Shown: in pieces, positions 42,397-50,698 of the stretch
How the letters are laid out: the number at the start of each line of letters is the position of its first letter
Numbering within the stretch: position 1 is the first letter of the stretch
Source of the DNA: Methanoculleus caldifontis
Lineage (GTDB): Archaea; Halobacteriota; Methanomicrobia; Methanomicrobiales; Methanoculleaceae
Length of the DNA stretch: 64,000 bases
Direction of reading: 5' to 3'
Assembly: GCF_032842345.1 (NCBI RefSeq)
Contig: NZ_WBKO01000001.1
Coordinates: forward strand, 124,001 to 188,000
Program-made: the position numbers and the translations under genes
The notes under the pieces: model-generated
Databases searched by the model: none
What the model saw: only the letters and a program-made list of their open reading frames with translations
What the model was told of the DNA's origin: nothing

Positions 42397-42657
42397 ATGA
42401 TCGAGTCAAGGTGTGGAATACTCTGCGGCGAGTGCGAGTACCGGGCACAGACGGGCTGTAAAGGATGCACGGTGATAGAGAAGCCGTTCTGGGGCGAGAG
42501 TTGCCCGCTGAAGGCCTGCTGCGAGGTAAAGGGGCTCGATAATTGCGGCCGATGCAACGAGTTCCCCTGCGAGCGGCTCGTGCAGTTCGCGTTCGACGAG
42601 AACCAGGGTGACGATGGAAGAAGGATCGAGCAGTGCAGAGCATGGTGTGGAGAATGA
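42397..42657 (+). CDS. DUF3795 cysteine-rich protein
   Basis: An 86-residue protein with many cysteines in the DUF3795 pattern: SRCGILCGECEYRAQTGCKG, GESCPLKACCEVKG, NCGRCNEFPCERL. It probably binds zinc or an Fe-S cluster; function is unknown. I chose the ATG at 42397, next to the conserved block; the ATG at 42364 is also possible. It is eight bases before the TfoX-like gene, so the two are likely co-expressed. Confidence 0.82.
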   Translation: MIESRCGILCGECEYRAQTGCKGCTVIEKPFWGESCPLKACCEVKGLDNCGRCNEFPCERLVQFAFDENQGDDGRRIEQCRAWCGE

Positions 42658-42664
42658 GGAGGCG

Positions 42665-43012
42665 ATGCATACGGCATCGACGTCGGAGTTCGTAGAGTTC
42701 GTGGTCGAACAGCTCGGCGACGCAGGCGATATCACCTATAGGAAGATCTTCGGCGAATACGGGATTTACTGCAATGGAGTATTCTTCGCCTGTGTCTGCG
42801 ACAACCAGTTCTTTGTAAAGATCACCGAGCCCGGAAAGGCGTTCATGCCGGACTGCGAGACCGCTCCTCCCTACGGAGGCGCAAGACCGTACTTCCTGAT
42901 GACCGAACTGGACGATCGGGAGTTCCTGAAAGAGTTGACACGGATCACCTGTGCCGCACTCCCCGCACCGAAACCCGGAAAGAAAAGCAGAAAAACCGGA
43001 GATTCAGCCTGA
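42665..43012 (+). CDS. TfoX N-terminal domain protein
   Basis: A 115-residue protein with the TfoX/Sxy N-terminal fold: FVVEQLGDAGDITYRKIFGE, GIYCNGVFFACVCDNQFFVK and PPYGGARPYFLM are typical. In bacteria this domain belongs to competence regulators, but stand-alone versions are widespread with unknown role. The start at 42665 has GAGGAGGCG just upstream. The tail is basic (KPGKKSRKTG). Confidence 0.85.
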   Translation: MHTASTSEFVEFVVEQLGDAGDITYRKIFGEYGIYCNGVFFACVCDNQFFVKITEPGKAFMPDCETAPPYGGARPYFLMTELDDREFLKELTRITCAALPAPKPGKKSRKTGDSA

Positions 43013-43059
43013 AGCAAGCGGTATCCACTTCATACCGCCTGCCGGCGACGATTGTCCGG

Positions 43060-43404
43060 TTATTCGTTTCCCTTCAGGGCCTGCTGGGCCTTCTTCGCCC
43101 GCTCTTTTGCGGTATACCCGGTCACCTGCTGGAGATAGTTTCTGAACCGGCGGTTGGTATCGATGATCGCCTCGTCGTCGGCCTCCTTGTTCGCCTCGGT
43201 ATCGACGACCAGGGTCTTGCCTCCCGCACCGCACCAGACCTCAAGGCGCCGGAGTGCTCCGTAGGTGACGATATAATGGCCGTCCTCCGCCGCCGTGGGT
43301 TCGGCCTCAAACTGGTCGCGAAGGGCCTGTACCATCGATTCTGCAAGAGTTTTTGTGTATCCGCGCTTGATCTGGTATTCCTGCATAATATTTTTAAGGG
43401 ACAT
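43060..43404 (-). CDS. DUF5611 family protein
   Basis: A 114-residue methanogen protein: MQEYQIKRGYTKTLAESMVQ, DGHYIVTYGALRRLEVWCG, LVVDTEANKEADDEAIIDTN and FRNYLQQVTGYTAKERAKKA. An alpha/beta fold without recognised catalytic residues. It is divergent from the PAC2 gene (41 bases apart). Family assignment is from memory. Confidence 0.75.
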   Translation of the reverse strand: MSLKNIMQEYQIKRGYTKTLAESMVQALRDQFEAEPTAAEDGHYIVTYGALRRLEVWCGAGGKTLVVDTEANKEADDEAIIDTNRRFRNYLQQVTGYTAKERAKKAQQALKGNE

Positions 43405-43445
43405 CCTTCTATGTTAAACTAATCCGGGAACGAGTGGTTGATCGT

Positions 43446-44159
43446 ATGGACGATATAAAGGTGATATCGAGGGCGCTTGCCGGCGCTGAAAAAACGGTGC
43501 TGATCGGGTTTCCCGGCAGCGGGCTTGTGGGGAGTATTGCGCTGCAATACCTCGTCGAGCAGATGGAGTTCGAGCAGATCGGGGCGATCACGAGCAAATA
43601 CTTCCCGCCGGTCGCTCTGATGACGAAAGGCGTGATCAACGTGCCCGTCCGCCTCTACGAGAAGGACAGCCTCGCGGCGATCATCTCCGACGTCCCCATC
43701 CACCCGGCGATCTGCTACGAGGTGGCGAACGGGATCATGAACTGGCTCACCCAGTTCCATATCAAGGAGATAGCGACGATCGCGGGGATCATCACGAACG
43801 AGCCGGAGAAGAGAGTCTTTGGAGTGGCGACGAGCAGCGGCGTCCTCCAGCGCATCGAGGAGCAGACGATCATCCTCCCCATGGGGAGCATCTCCGGCAT
43901 CGCGGCAAGCCTCCTCACCGAGTGCAAGACGCGGGGGATCCCGGGGCTCGGGCTCCTTGGCGAGACGGTGAACACCCCCGACCCGCGGTCCTCTGCGGCC
44001 ACGATCGAGGTCCTGAACCGCATCTACGGCCTCAACCTGGATGTCCAGCCGCTGCTTGAGCAGGCGGTGGAGATCGAGGCGGCGATGGCCCAGATCGCCG
44101 AACAGGTGCAGAAGACCGAGGCCACGCCGCGGAGAGATCAGTTGCCGATGTACGGGTGA
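43446..44159 (+). CDS. Proteasome assembly chaperone (PAC2) family protein
   Basis: A 237-residue PAC2-type protein. N-terminal VLIGFPGSGLVGSIALQYL, SKYFPPVALMTKG, HPAICYEVANGIMNWL, and GSISGIAASLLTECKTRGIP are family blocks; a helical tail ends at 237. Archaeal relatives are linked to proteasome assembly by homology only; Pups-like ligands have been suggested. The ATG at 43446 starts just before the conserved part. It is followed after five bases by the DUF473 gene. Confidence 0.88.
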   Translation: MDDIKVISRALAGAEKTVLIGFPGSGLVGSIALQYLVEQMEFEQIGAITSKYFPPVALMTKGVINVPVRLYEKDSLAAIISDVPIHPAICYEVANGIMNWLTQFHIKEIATIAGIITNEPEKRVFGVATSSGVLQRIEEQTIILPMGSISGIAASLLTECKTRGIPGLGLLGETVNTPDPRSSAATIEVLNRIYGLNLDVQPLLEQAVEIEAAMAQIAEQVQKTEATPRRDQLPMYG

Positions 44160-44164
44160 TAACC

Positions 44165-44557
44165 ATGAAGTATGCAGCGTTAACCGGAATCTCGCCGTCA
44201 GTCATTGCAGAACTCAAGACGGGCAAGGCCCGCACCCTCGAATTGAAGAGCGCCCACAACATCATCACCCTGACCGAGGCCGCCCCGGGGGAGTGCATCT
44301 TCATCACGTCGATCAGCGAGGAGGATCTCTCGCCGGGCGACCCGGGGATCATGGCGGACCTCCTCGTCCTCAACATCGGCATGAAACGGGTCGTCGATTT
44401 CGTCAACCCGTTCTTCTACGAGGAGCGTGAGCAGATGTCGGCCCGGATCAAGGTCCAGTTCAGGGGGACGACCATCGCGAGCGGCGTCGACGGACACAAG
44501 TGGGGCGATCCCACCAAGGTCGAGATCATCAGGTCGGCGTGTTATCGTGCCGGATGA
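44165..44557 (+). CDS. DUF473 family protein
   Basis: A 130-residue archaeal DUF473 protein: YAALTGISPSVIAELKTGKA, TLTEAAPGECIFITSISEED, VLNIGMKRVVDFVNPFFYEE and ARIKVQFRGTTIA. Fold resembles a small beta barrel (ASCH/PUA-like possible). Unknown role. It shares an operon with the PAC2 gene. T8 run at 44567-44574 follows. Confidence 0.85.
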   Translation: MKYAALTGISPSVIAELKTGKARTLELKSAHNIITLTEAAPGECIFITSISEEDLSPGDPGIMADLLVLNIGMKRVVDFVNPFFYEEREQMSARIKVQFRGTTIASGVDGHKWGDPTKVEIIRSACYRAG

Positions 44558-44566
44558 TACGCTCTC

Positions 44567-44574
44567 TTTTTTTT
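44567..44574 (+). terminator. Oligo-T terminator after the DUF473 gene
   Basis: Eight T residues ten bases after the stop. Confidence 0.55.
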
Positions 44575-44577
44575 AGC

Positions 44578-44676
44578 GACTTTCCCGAAGGGAAAGGAGC
44601 TCGAGAAGACCGAAGGTCTTCGAAGTGCGAAGGGCCGAAGGGCCGGAGCTCGAGCACCGTCAGGTGCGACCCGCGC
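44578..44676. repeat. Hairpin-repeat element without caps
   Basis: Four hairpins in a row: TTTCCC-GAA-GGGAAA, GAAGACC-GAA-GGTCTTC, GGGCC-GAA-GGGCC and GCACC-GTCA-GGTGC, joined by GGAGCTCGAG or CGAAG words and ending CGACC. This is the clearest illustration of changing stems with fixed linkers. It sits between DUF473 and tRNA-Arg. Confidence 0.85.
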
Positions 44677-44732
44677 CCGGCCCACAAAGGGTTAATATCC
44701 CCGGACAACCAAAATGTATGGGAATACCACAG

Positions 44733-44807
44733 GGGTCTGTGGCTTAGCCAGGACATAGCGCCGGGCTTCTAACCCGGACGTCGAGGGTTCGAATCCCTCC
44801 AGGCCCG
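44733..44807 (+). tRNA. tRNA-Arg (anticodon TCT)
   Basis: A cloverleaf: acceptor GGGTCTG pairs with CAGGCCC, anticodon stem CCGGG/CCCGG around loop CTTCTAA (anticodon TCT), T-arm GAGGG-TTCGAAT-CCCTC. Discriminator base G; CCA is not encoded. No intron. A TATA-like ttaatat at 44692-44698 lies about 38 bases upstream. Confidence 0.93.
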
Positions 44808-44929
44808 TCCGTTTTTGCGATCCGTCATCTTCCTCCGGAGGATACTTCCTCCCTGAACCCGGCCGCCCTCTCGATCTCCGGGGTGGACAAAGTTTATCAC
44901 TACCGGTACCATTCGGGGCCCCGGTTACC

Positions 44930-45259
44930 ATGGCTGTTGCACGAATGTCTACCTGGAAGTTCAGGCCGGGCCAGCGCGATGCCGCGCTTGAGGTCATCTC
45001 GAAGAAAGGCGACGATGCAGAGAGGATGCAGGGGTTCCGCGGGTACCTCTTCCTGATGTCGCCCGAAGACCAGGACGCCGCCATCCTCATCACCCTCTGG
45101 GAGGACGAGGAGTCGCTGCAGGCATCGAGGGAGAGCATTTTTAAGGAGGCCGTGCAGGATATCGAGCGGTATACGGCCTCTCCCCCCGACGTGAAGGCGC
45201 TGCACGTACACTCGGCCGACATCCCGCCGATCGCCCCCGAGCTCGCGAGGCCTGCGTAA
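44930..45259 (+). CDS. Antibiotic-biosynthesis-monooxygenase-like (ABM) protein
   Basis: A 109-residue dimeric alpha/beta barrel (ABM/EthD type). MSTWKFRPGQRDAALEVI, MQGFRGYLFLMSPEDQDAAI, LITLWEDEESLQASRES are typical of this fold, where short members are heme-degrading or quinol monooxygenases or have no known activity. No catalytic residues can be named. Single gene. Confidence 0.78.
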   Translation: MAVARMSTWKFRPGQRDAALEVISKKGDDAERMQGFRGYLFLMSPEDQDAAILITLWEDEESLQASRESIFKEAVQDIERYTASPPDVKALHVHSADIPPIAPELARPA

Positions 45260-45373
45260 GGAGCGTCCGGGTCCGGCACCCCCTCGATACCGGGAAATGC
45301 CCTCAACCCCCTGTTAGTGGACACCCCGGCAAAAAGCGCGAGATTGATGACGGTGTCTGGCTAACCTCATGCT

Positions 45374-45676
45374 ATGAAGCATGAAACGGTCAGACTGACC
45401 GGCAAAGATGCCGACGGGTACGTCATCCCCCTCGGCCCGGTGAACCTCGTGGCGGTGGTGACCGACGCAGGCATGGTCGGTTGCGGCGCGTTCGACGTCG
45501 ATGCGCTCGAGAAGTTCGGATATCCCGCGGCGCGTGTCAAACCCGCAGGAGGCGCATCCTCGATCGAGACCGTCGAGGACCTCCTCCGCGGCGAGATCAA
45601 GGGGGCGAACAGGTGTGCATCCGACCGCGGCGTTGCCGTCGGCATGACCGGGAGAGAAGCGCTCGACCGGCTCTAG
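45374..45676 (+). CDS. DUF1805 family protein
   Basis: A 100-residue protein matching archaeal and bacterial DUF1805: GYVIPLGPVNLVAVVTDAGM, GCGAFDVDALEKFGYPAARV, ETVEDLLRGEIKGANRCA, GVAVGMTGREALDRL. A small alpha/beta protein of unknown function with two conserved cysteines. It stands alone before a repeat element. Confidence 0.85.
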   Translation: MKHETVRLTGKDADGYVIPLGPVNLVAVVTDAGMVGCGAFDVDALEKFGYPAARVKPAGGASSIETVEDLLRGEIKGANRCASDRGVAVGMTGREALDRL

Positions 45677-45754
45677 TGTCCGGACTGACCCCTCGCTCTT
45701 TCAAACCTAGTACTTCGCTAGAATCAGACCGTTCTCAGAAGGTTAAGCCATCGA

Positions 45755-45874
45755 CTTCCCTTCGCGTTCTTCGCGGCTTCGCGTGAGTTCTCAGCATAGA
45801 GGGGTGATAGAACCTCACGCGAAGCCGCGAAGTCGCGAAAGATGATGGCCCTTTGGGCCGGAGTTTGAGAAAAC
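45755..45874. repeat. Inverted cap pair with one hairpin module
   Basis: CTTCGCGGCTTCGCGTGAG (45769-45787), a 26-bp spacer and its exact inverse (45814-45832), followed by TCGCGAAA and a GGCCC-TTT-GGGCC hairpin with GGAGTTTGAG. The rest of 45677-45994 shows no gene. Confidence 0.85.
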
Positions 45875-45994
45875 GCCGGGCTTCAAAAGGAATTCAAGAA
45901 TTTGATCTCCGTTCTTGCGAAATACCGGTATCGGGCCCCTCCGGTCCCGCTCAACCCATAGTTTCAAATATAGGGTGATGTCCATTGGCTGCTC

Positions 45995-46516
45995 GTGAAG
46001 CAGGGCCCCATCTCGACCGGAACGGCAACGGTCTGCGCCATCGTCATGGCCGCAGTGATGATGACCGTCGTAGCCGGGGTTCTGCTCTCTCCCGGCGACG
46101 GAGGGGAGATCTCAAGCCTCGGCCTCCCTTCTCATTCCCCGGTCGAGGCCGTCGCCGGCTACGGCGGGGCGCCGGTGATACGGATAACCGCGAGCGCCGT
46201 CAACCTCACGGAGTGCCGGGTCTATCTCACCGGCCCTGATGGAATACTCCACAACGTGGAGACCGCGATACTCGGGAACGCGGCCCTCGACGACGGAAGG
46301 GCTGCATACATCTTCTACCTCCCTATAGACGATCCGGCGGCGTCAGGCTACTGGATCACCGACGAGCCGGAGATGGTCTTTACGGCCAACCACCACCCCG
46401 GCGTCCGTCCGTTCTCGCCCGGCGGCGAGTGGCGGGTGGTCGTCTACGACCGGCGCTCGATGAAAAACAGGATTGACCGGGTCGTCCCGGTCAACGGACC
46501 TTCGTCCCCGGCTTGA
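45995..46516 (+). CDS. Membrane-anchored pilin-like secreted protein
   Basis: A 173-residue protein from a GTG. Residues about 10-35 are a hydrophobic segment (ATVCAIVMAAVMMTVVAGVL) preceded by a short polar stretch (MKQGPISTG), as in archaeal type IV pilin-like proteins (Pilin_N/DUF1628). The rest is a beta-rich extracellular domain with Gly, Asn and Pro. If processed by the peptidase at 35869 it could be the missing pilin of the cluster at 30551-34882; this is inference. Its 3' end overlaps metG by 26 bases (convergent). Confidence 0.68.
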   Translation: MKQGPISTGTATVCAIVMAAVMMTVVAGVLLSPGDGGEISSLGLPSHSPVEAVAGYGGAPVIRITASAVNLTECRVYLTGPDGILHNVETAILGNAALDDGRAAYIFYLPIDDPAASGYWITDEPEMVFTANHHPGVRPFSPGGEWRVVVYDRRSMKNRIDRVVPVNGPSSPA

Positions 46517-48485
46517 CCGGGCGGAGGGGGACCAGGAGGGAGGCCTCGTCGCCGGCGGCGAGGATCATCCCCCGGCTCTCGACGCCGAAGATCTTTGCCG
46601 GCGCGAGGTTTGCGATCATCGCGACGTCCCGGCCCACGAGTTCCTCGGGCTTGTAGAACTGGGCGATCCCGCTGACGACCTGGCGCTTCTCGCCGCCGAG
46701 GTCGACGATCAGTTTGTAGAGCTTCTTCGAGCCCTTGATCGGTTCGGCCGAGACTACCTTCGCCGTCCGGATATCGAGGTTCCCGAACTCCTCGATCGAG
46801 ACGACGGGCATCTTCGGTGCGGCGGCCGCCTTCGCCTTCTCGACCCGCAGGTTGAGGGTCGCATCAAGGTCGGCGACCTGCTCCTTCTCGATCTTCGTAA
46901 AGAGGGTGGAGGGCTTTGGAAGTGCCCGTGCTCCTATCGGCGCCGTGGCTTCCGCAATCGGGTGGCCCGCGACCTCGTCGTCGTAGCCGAGCATCGCCCA
47001 GGCCCGCTGCATCGCATCGGGCATCAGGGGCTGGAAGACGAGGACGAGCGCTTTGACGATCTGGAGGCAGTCGGCGATCGCCTGCTCGGCCGCGGAGCGG
47101 TCCTCCTTGATCAGTTTCCAGGGTGCGTTGCTCTGGATGTAGGAGTTCCCGAACGACGCGAGCGCCATCATCGAGTCGACGGCGTTCTTGAAGTCATAGT
47201 CCCGCATCCCGGCATCGATGACGGCAAGCGACCGCTCGATCTCCTCGATGACCTCCCGCCGCGGGGCCAGATCCGGCACGCCGGCAAACTCCTTCTCGGC
47301 GAAGTACATCGTCCGGTAGATGAAGTTCCCGAGCGTGCCCACGATCTCGTTGTTCACCCTCTCTGCGTAGACCTTCCAGGAGAAGTCTAACTCTTTGGTG
47401 TGGTTCGTGTAGGAGAGGAGGTAGTAGCGGAGGTAGTCCGCCGGGAGGCCCTGATCGAGGTAGTCGTCGTTCGTCCAGACGACGTAGCCGCGGGACTTTG
47501 AGAACTTCCTCCCCTCGATCGTGACCATCCCGCTCGCGACCACTGCGTGGGGAAGACCGTAGCCCGCTCCTTTGAGGAGGGCCGGCCAGAAGATGCAGTG
47601 GTGGTAGATGATGTCTCCGCCGATGAAATGCGTGACGCGGGTCTCGTCGCCGCACCAGTACTCCTTCCAGTCGGCGCCTGCCGCCTCCGCCCACTCCTTC
47701 GTGAACGATATGTAGCCGATCGGCGCGTCGACCCAGACGTAGACGACGAGGTCGTCGTTCCCCGGGAACTTAACGCCCCAGTCGAGCGTCCGGGTGATGC
47801 ACCAGTCGTGGAGGAGTTCCTTTACCCAGCCAAGGGCGTAGTTCCGGGCGGTCGAAGTCCCCCGGAGGTCGGGGAGGTACTCGAGGAGGAACTCGCGGAA
47901 GGCCGAGAGCCTGAAGAAGTAGTGCTCCTGCTCCCGGTACTCCGCCTTCCCGCCGCAGACCTTGCAGACCGCGTCCTTGATCTCGCCGGGCTCGAGGTGC
48001 TGCCCGCACCCCTGGTCGCACTCGTCGCCCCGGGCGACCGCTCCGCAGTGGGGGCAGATCCCCTCCACGTAGCGGTCAGGGAGGAACCGCTCGCACTGGG
48101 GGCAGTAACTCTGGCTGATGGTCTTTGCGTAGACGTAGCCGTTCTCGATGAGCCGATCGACGATCGAGCGGGTGGTCTCGTGGTTCATGGCGTCGTCGGT
48201 CATCCCGAACCGGTCGAAGACGACACCCATCTTCCGGAACGTATCGTAGAAGTGCTGATGATAGCGTTCCGAGAGGACGCGGGGGGTCGAACCTTCCTGC
48301 TCGGCGCTGATCACGATCGGGGTTCCGTGGTTATCGGAACCGCAGACGAAGACGACCTCCTCCCCGGACCGGCGCATATACCGGACATAAAAGTCCGCCG
48401 GCACGTAGGTCCGCAGGTGCCCGATATGGCAGGGACCGTTCGTATACGGGAGCCCGCACGTTACCAGCAACGGCTTACCACTCAT
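46491..48485 (-). CDS. metG: Methionyl-tRNA synthetase
   Basis: A 664-residue enzyme. HIGH motif GLPYTNGPCHIGHLRTY (HIGH at 20-23), zinc knuckles CPQCERFLPDRYVEGICPHC and CDQGCGQHL with CKVCGG, KMSKS as GRKFSKSRG. After the anticodon-binding helices, residues about 555-664 form the Trbp111-like tRNA-binding (OB) domain (IRTAKVVSAEPIKGSKKLY, DLGGEKRQVVSGIAQFY). The length shows this C-terminal domain fused in one chain, whereas some archaea carry it separately. Confidence 0.97.
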   Translation of the reverse strand: MSGKPLLVTCGLPYTNGPCHIGHLRTYVPADFYVRYMRRSGEEVVFVCGSDNHGTPIVISAEQEGSTPRVLSERYHQHFYDTFRKMGVVFDRFGMTDDAMNHETTRSIVDRLIENGYVYAKTISQSYCPQCERFLPDRYVEGICPHCGAVARGDECDQGCGQHLEPGEIKDAVCKVCGGKAEYREQEHYFFRLSAFREFLLEYLPDLRGTSTARNYALGWVKELLHDWCITRTLDWGVKFPGNDDLVVYVWVDAPIGYISFTKEWAEAAGADWKEYWCGDETRVTHFIGGDIIYHHCIFWPALLKGAGYGLPHAVVASGMVTIEGRKFSKSRGYVVWTNDDYLDQGLPADYLRYYLLSYTNHTKELDFSWKVYAERVNNEIVGTLGNFIYRTMYFAEKEFAGVPDLAPRREVIEEIERSLAVIDAGMRDYDFKNAVDSMMALASFGNSYIQSNAPWKLIKEDRSAAEQAIADCLQIVKALVLVFQPLMPDAMQRAWAMLGYDDEVAGHPIAEATAPIGARALPKPSTLFTKIEKEQVADLDATLNLRVEKAKAAAAPKMPVVSIEEFGNLDIRTAKVVSAEPIKGSKKLYKLIVDLGGEKRQVVSGIAQFYKPEELVGRDVAMIANLAPAKIFGVESRGMILAAGDEASLLVPLRPVKPGTKVR

Positions 48486-48527
48486 CCTTATCTACTCTGG
48501 TTGCGATGCTAATAAAGATACCAGCGC

Positions 48528-49313
48528 ATGGCACGACGGATTCCAATACAAGTCCGGTCCTTCGGCTCCGAGGTAGGGATGCCCGGGGTACCGGAACTCG
48601 CGGAGTGGCTGAAAGGCGTGAGGGGAGAGGAGGCGGACCTCACGAGCTACCGGCTCTCCCGCTCGCTCGACGCCCAGGAGGGCGTGACGGCGCCTGCCGC
48701 CGGGGGCCTCTTCTACGGTGAGAGGTGGCGGGAAGCCTTCATCGGGATGAAGGACGGGGTGCTCGTCGGCGAGCCGGGGACCGACCCGGAGGCTGTCGTC
48801 GCCGATGCCCGTCTCATCCGGGCAAGGTCGAAAGAGGCCCGGGTCTCCCTCCCCGCTCCGCACATGCTCGACCTGAAGGACGACTACATCGGGGACGAGG
48901 AGGAGTTCAGCGAGACGGTCGCGGGCGCATATGCCCGGCTCGCACGGGAGATGCGGGACGCAGGCGTCCGGGGGCACGTCCTCGTCGCGGATACGGCGGA
49001 CCCGATCGAACTCGAGGTCCTCGCATCAAGAAAGATCCTCTTCTACCCCCGGAGCCCGGGAGAGTTCGACCTCGAACTCCTGCTCGAGTACCAGGGCGAT
49101 CTCGTCCTCCCGGCAAAAGACCTCTCGCGGGCCCCCGACCTGATGGAGCGGTTCCGGGTCAGGAGACTCATCCTGCTCGACGCCCGAGAGGAAGACCTCG
49201 CGGCCGCAACGGCCTTCGCCGACCCGGATATGCTCGACGTCGGCGGCTACTGCGAGGACGGCTGCCCGGAGTACTGGAAGAGGCTCCTCGACCGGGCGTT
49301 CGTCACTCGATAG
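48528..49313 (+). CDS. Unrecognised 261-residue protein, possibly a TIM-barrel of MetE/UROD type
   Basis: I do not assign a family. The middle part, SLPAPHMLDLKDDYIGDEEE followed by a helix (ARLAREMRDAGVRGHVLVAD), resembles the 'P-S-P, helix, D' strands of MetE/uroporphyrinogen decarboxylase-like barrels; the C-terminus has DVGGYCEDGCPEYWKRLL, a CxxxC pair. Cobalamin- or methionine-related methyl transfer is a weak possibility; no zinc-binding His-Cys-Cys set typical of MetE could be verified. It is divergent from metG (42 bases) and converges on the DHH gene with a 11-base overlap. Confidence 0.6.
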   Translation: MARRIPIQVRSFGSEVGMPGVPELAEWLKGVRGEEADLTSYRLSRSLDAQEGVTAPAAGGLFYGERWREAFIGMKDGVLVGEPGTDPEAVVADARLIRARSKEARVSLPAPHMLDLKDDYIGDEEEFSETVAGAYARLAREMRDAGVRGHVLVADTADPIELEVLASRKILFYPRSPGEFDLELLLEYQGDLVLPAKDLSRAPDLMERFRVRRLILLDAREEDLAAATAFADPDMLDVGGYCEDGCPEYWKRLLDRAFVTR

Positions 49314-50274
49314 ACTCCGCTTCTTCTGCAAGCAGGCGGTAGTGCCGGTTCCGTTTGAGGAGCCAGAAGAGGAGGCGGTCGATGAGGCCGAACTGAAACG
49401 TCCCTCCCGACGCGTGGGGGTGGCCGCCGCCGGAGAAGGCACGGGCGATGAGGTGGCTGACCGGGGGGACGGAGCGGATGGAGAACCGGCCGTTATCCGA
49501 GACGACCACCTCGATATCGGTCTTGAGTTCGTCGCGGATGGCGTGGGCGGTCTCGCTCGGGTAGCCGTAGAGCGGGGCGAAGGCTATCCGGTACCGGCCG
49601 TTCTCGATGATGGTGGTGTGCCGGAGGCTCTTTCTGATATCCCGCTCCATATCGCGGACGATCCGCTCGTACTCGCCCTCGATCTTCGCGTCAAGGATCG
49701 TGCCCCGGACGAGATTGTCCCGGACGTACTCGCGGAAGCCCTTCTGCATCACCACCTGGCCGAGGACCTTCGACCGGGGGTCCTGGTGCTTCCAGAGGTC
49801 GTAGTCGCAGACGACACGCGCGATCTCCTCGGCCACCGGATCGCCGCCGGCGAGGTCGCGGGCGACAAGCCCCGTCGCGCAGGTGGAGACATCGACCCTG
49901 AGAAGGCTCGTCTTCTTCTCGACGGCCTTGACCTCCTCGTCCTTCCAGCGGTGGTGGTCCCGCCACTCGATCCGCCACCCGTTCGACCGCGCTTTCGCGA
50001 GCCGCTGCTCGACACCCTGCTGGTAGCCGATATCCGATATGCTGAGGAGGTCGCCCCGCCCGGGAGAACCCGCAACGGCGTCGAAGTTCGCGAGGAACTT
50101 GCCGACCGAAGACCAGACCGTGAAGACCTCCCCGTACTTCCTCCGGTGGATGGCGTCGCTCCCGACGGCATCGAGGTCGTTGTGCGTGAGGTGCACGACG
50201 TGTTCCGTCCGCCCGGAGAGCGCCTGCATCAGGTTCGCGCTCCGGGCATCCGACTTTGGATCGCTTCGGCCCAT
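49303..50274 (-). CDS. DHH-family phosphoesterase
   Basis: A 323-residue DHH protein. Motif I HNDLDAVGSDAI, motif II SDIGYQ, motif III RDHHRW, motif IV VCDYDLWKHQD and the DHHA1 tail motif GGHPHASGG are all present. The family includes nanoRNases and cyclic-dinucleotide or 3',5'-pAp phosphatases; archaeal versions of this length are usually unassigned. A role in degrading short RNA or cyclic dinucleotides is inference. The start may be MGRSDPK or a later methionine. Confidence 0.88.
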   Translation of the reverse strand: MGRSDPKSDARSANLMQALSGRTEHVVHLTHNDLDAVGSDAIHRRKYGEVFTVWSSVGKFLANFDAVAGSPGRGDLLSISDIGYQQGVEQRLAKARSNGWRIEWRDHHRWKDEEVKAVEKKTSLLRVDVSTCATGLVARDLAGGDPVAEEIARVVCDYDLWKHQDPRSKVLGQVVMQKGFREYVRDNLVRGTILDAKIEGEYERIVRDMERDIRKSLRHTTIIENGRYRIAFAPLYGYPSETAHAIRDELKTDIEVVVSDNGRFSIRSVPPVSHLIARAFSGGGHPHASGGTFQFGLIDRLLFWLLKRNRHYRLLAEEAESIE

Positions 50275-50406
50275 TCTTCATACATCGGCGTGCGACGAGA
50301 TAAACAGGCGGTTTTTGCCCACCGCCGTCTCGCAACCGGCGGGGGTGCGGGACACCCCGGAGGCATAGGGTTTATTAGGGACAACAGACAACATTGTAAG
50401 GCAGCA

Positions 50407-50480
50407 GCCCCTGTAGCTCAGACTGGGAGAGCGCCAGACTGAAGATCTGGTTGTCCCCGGTTCAAATCCGGGCGGGGGCA
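50407..50480 (+). tRNA. tRNA-Phe (anticodon GAA)
   Basis: Acceptor GCCCCTG pairs with CGGGGGC (one T-G pair), anticodon stem CCAGA/TCTGG around CTGAAGA (anticodon GAA), T-arm CCCGG-TTCAAAT-CCGGG. Discriminator A; CCA is not encoded. TATA-like tttatta at 50371-50377, about 33 bases upstream. Confidence 0.94.
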
Positions 50481-50531
50481 CTTCAAGCAACTTTCCTGGA
50501 CTTTTGCTTCAGAAGTATCTATGGAGATAGC

Positions 50532-50604
<73 letters not shown>

Positions 50605-50698
50605 TACGTATCACGGCCTAATAAGCGGCATTCGACCGTGAGACCGGATTTTTAACGCCATATAATTCTCAATCCACCACAACGGCAGGGAGGACCTG

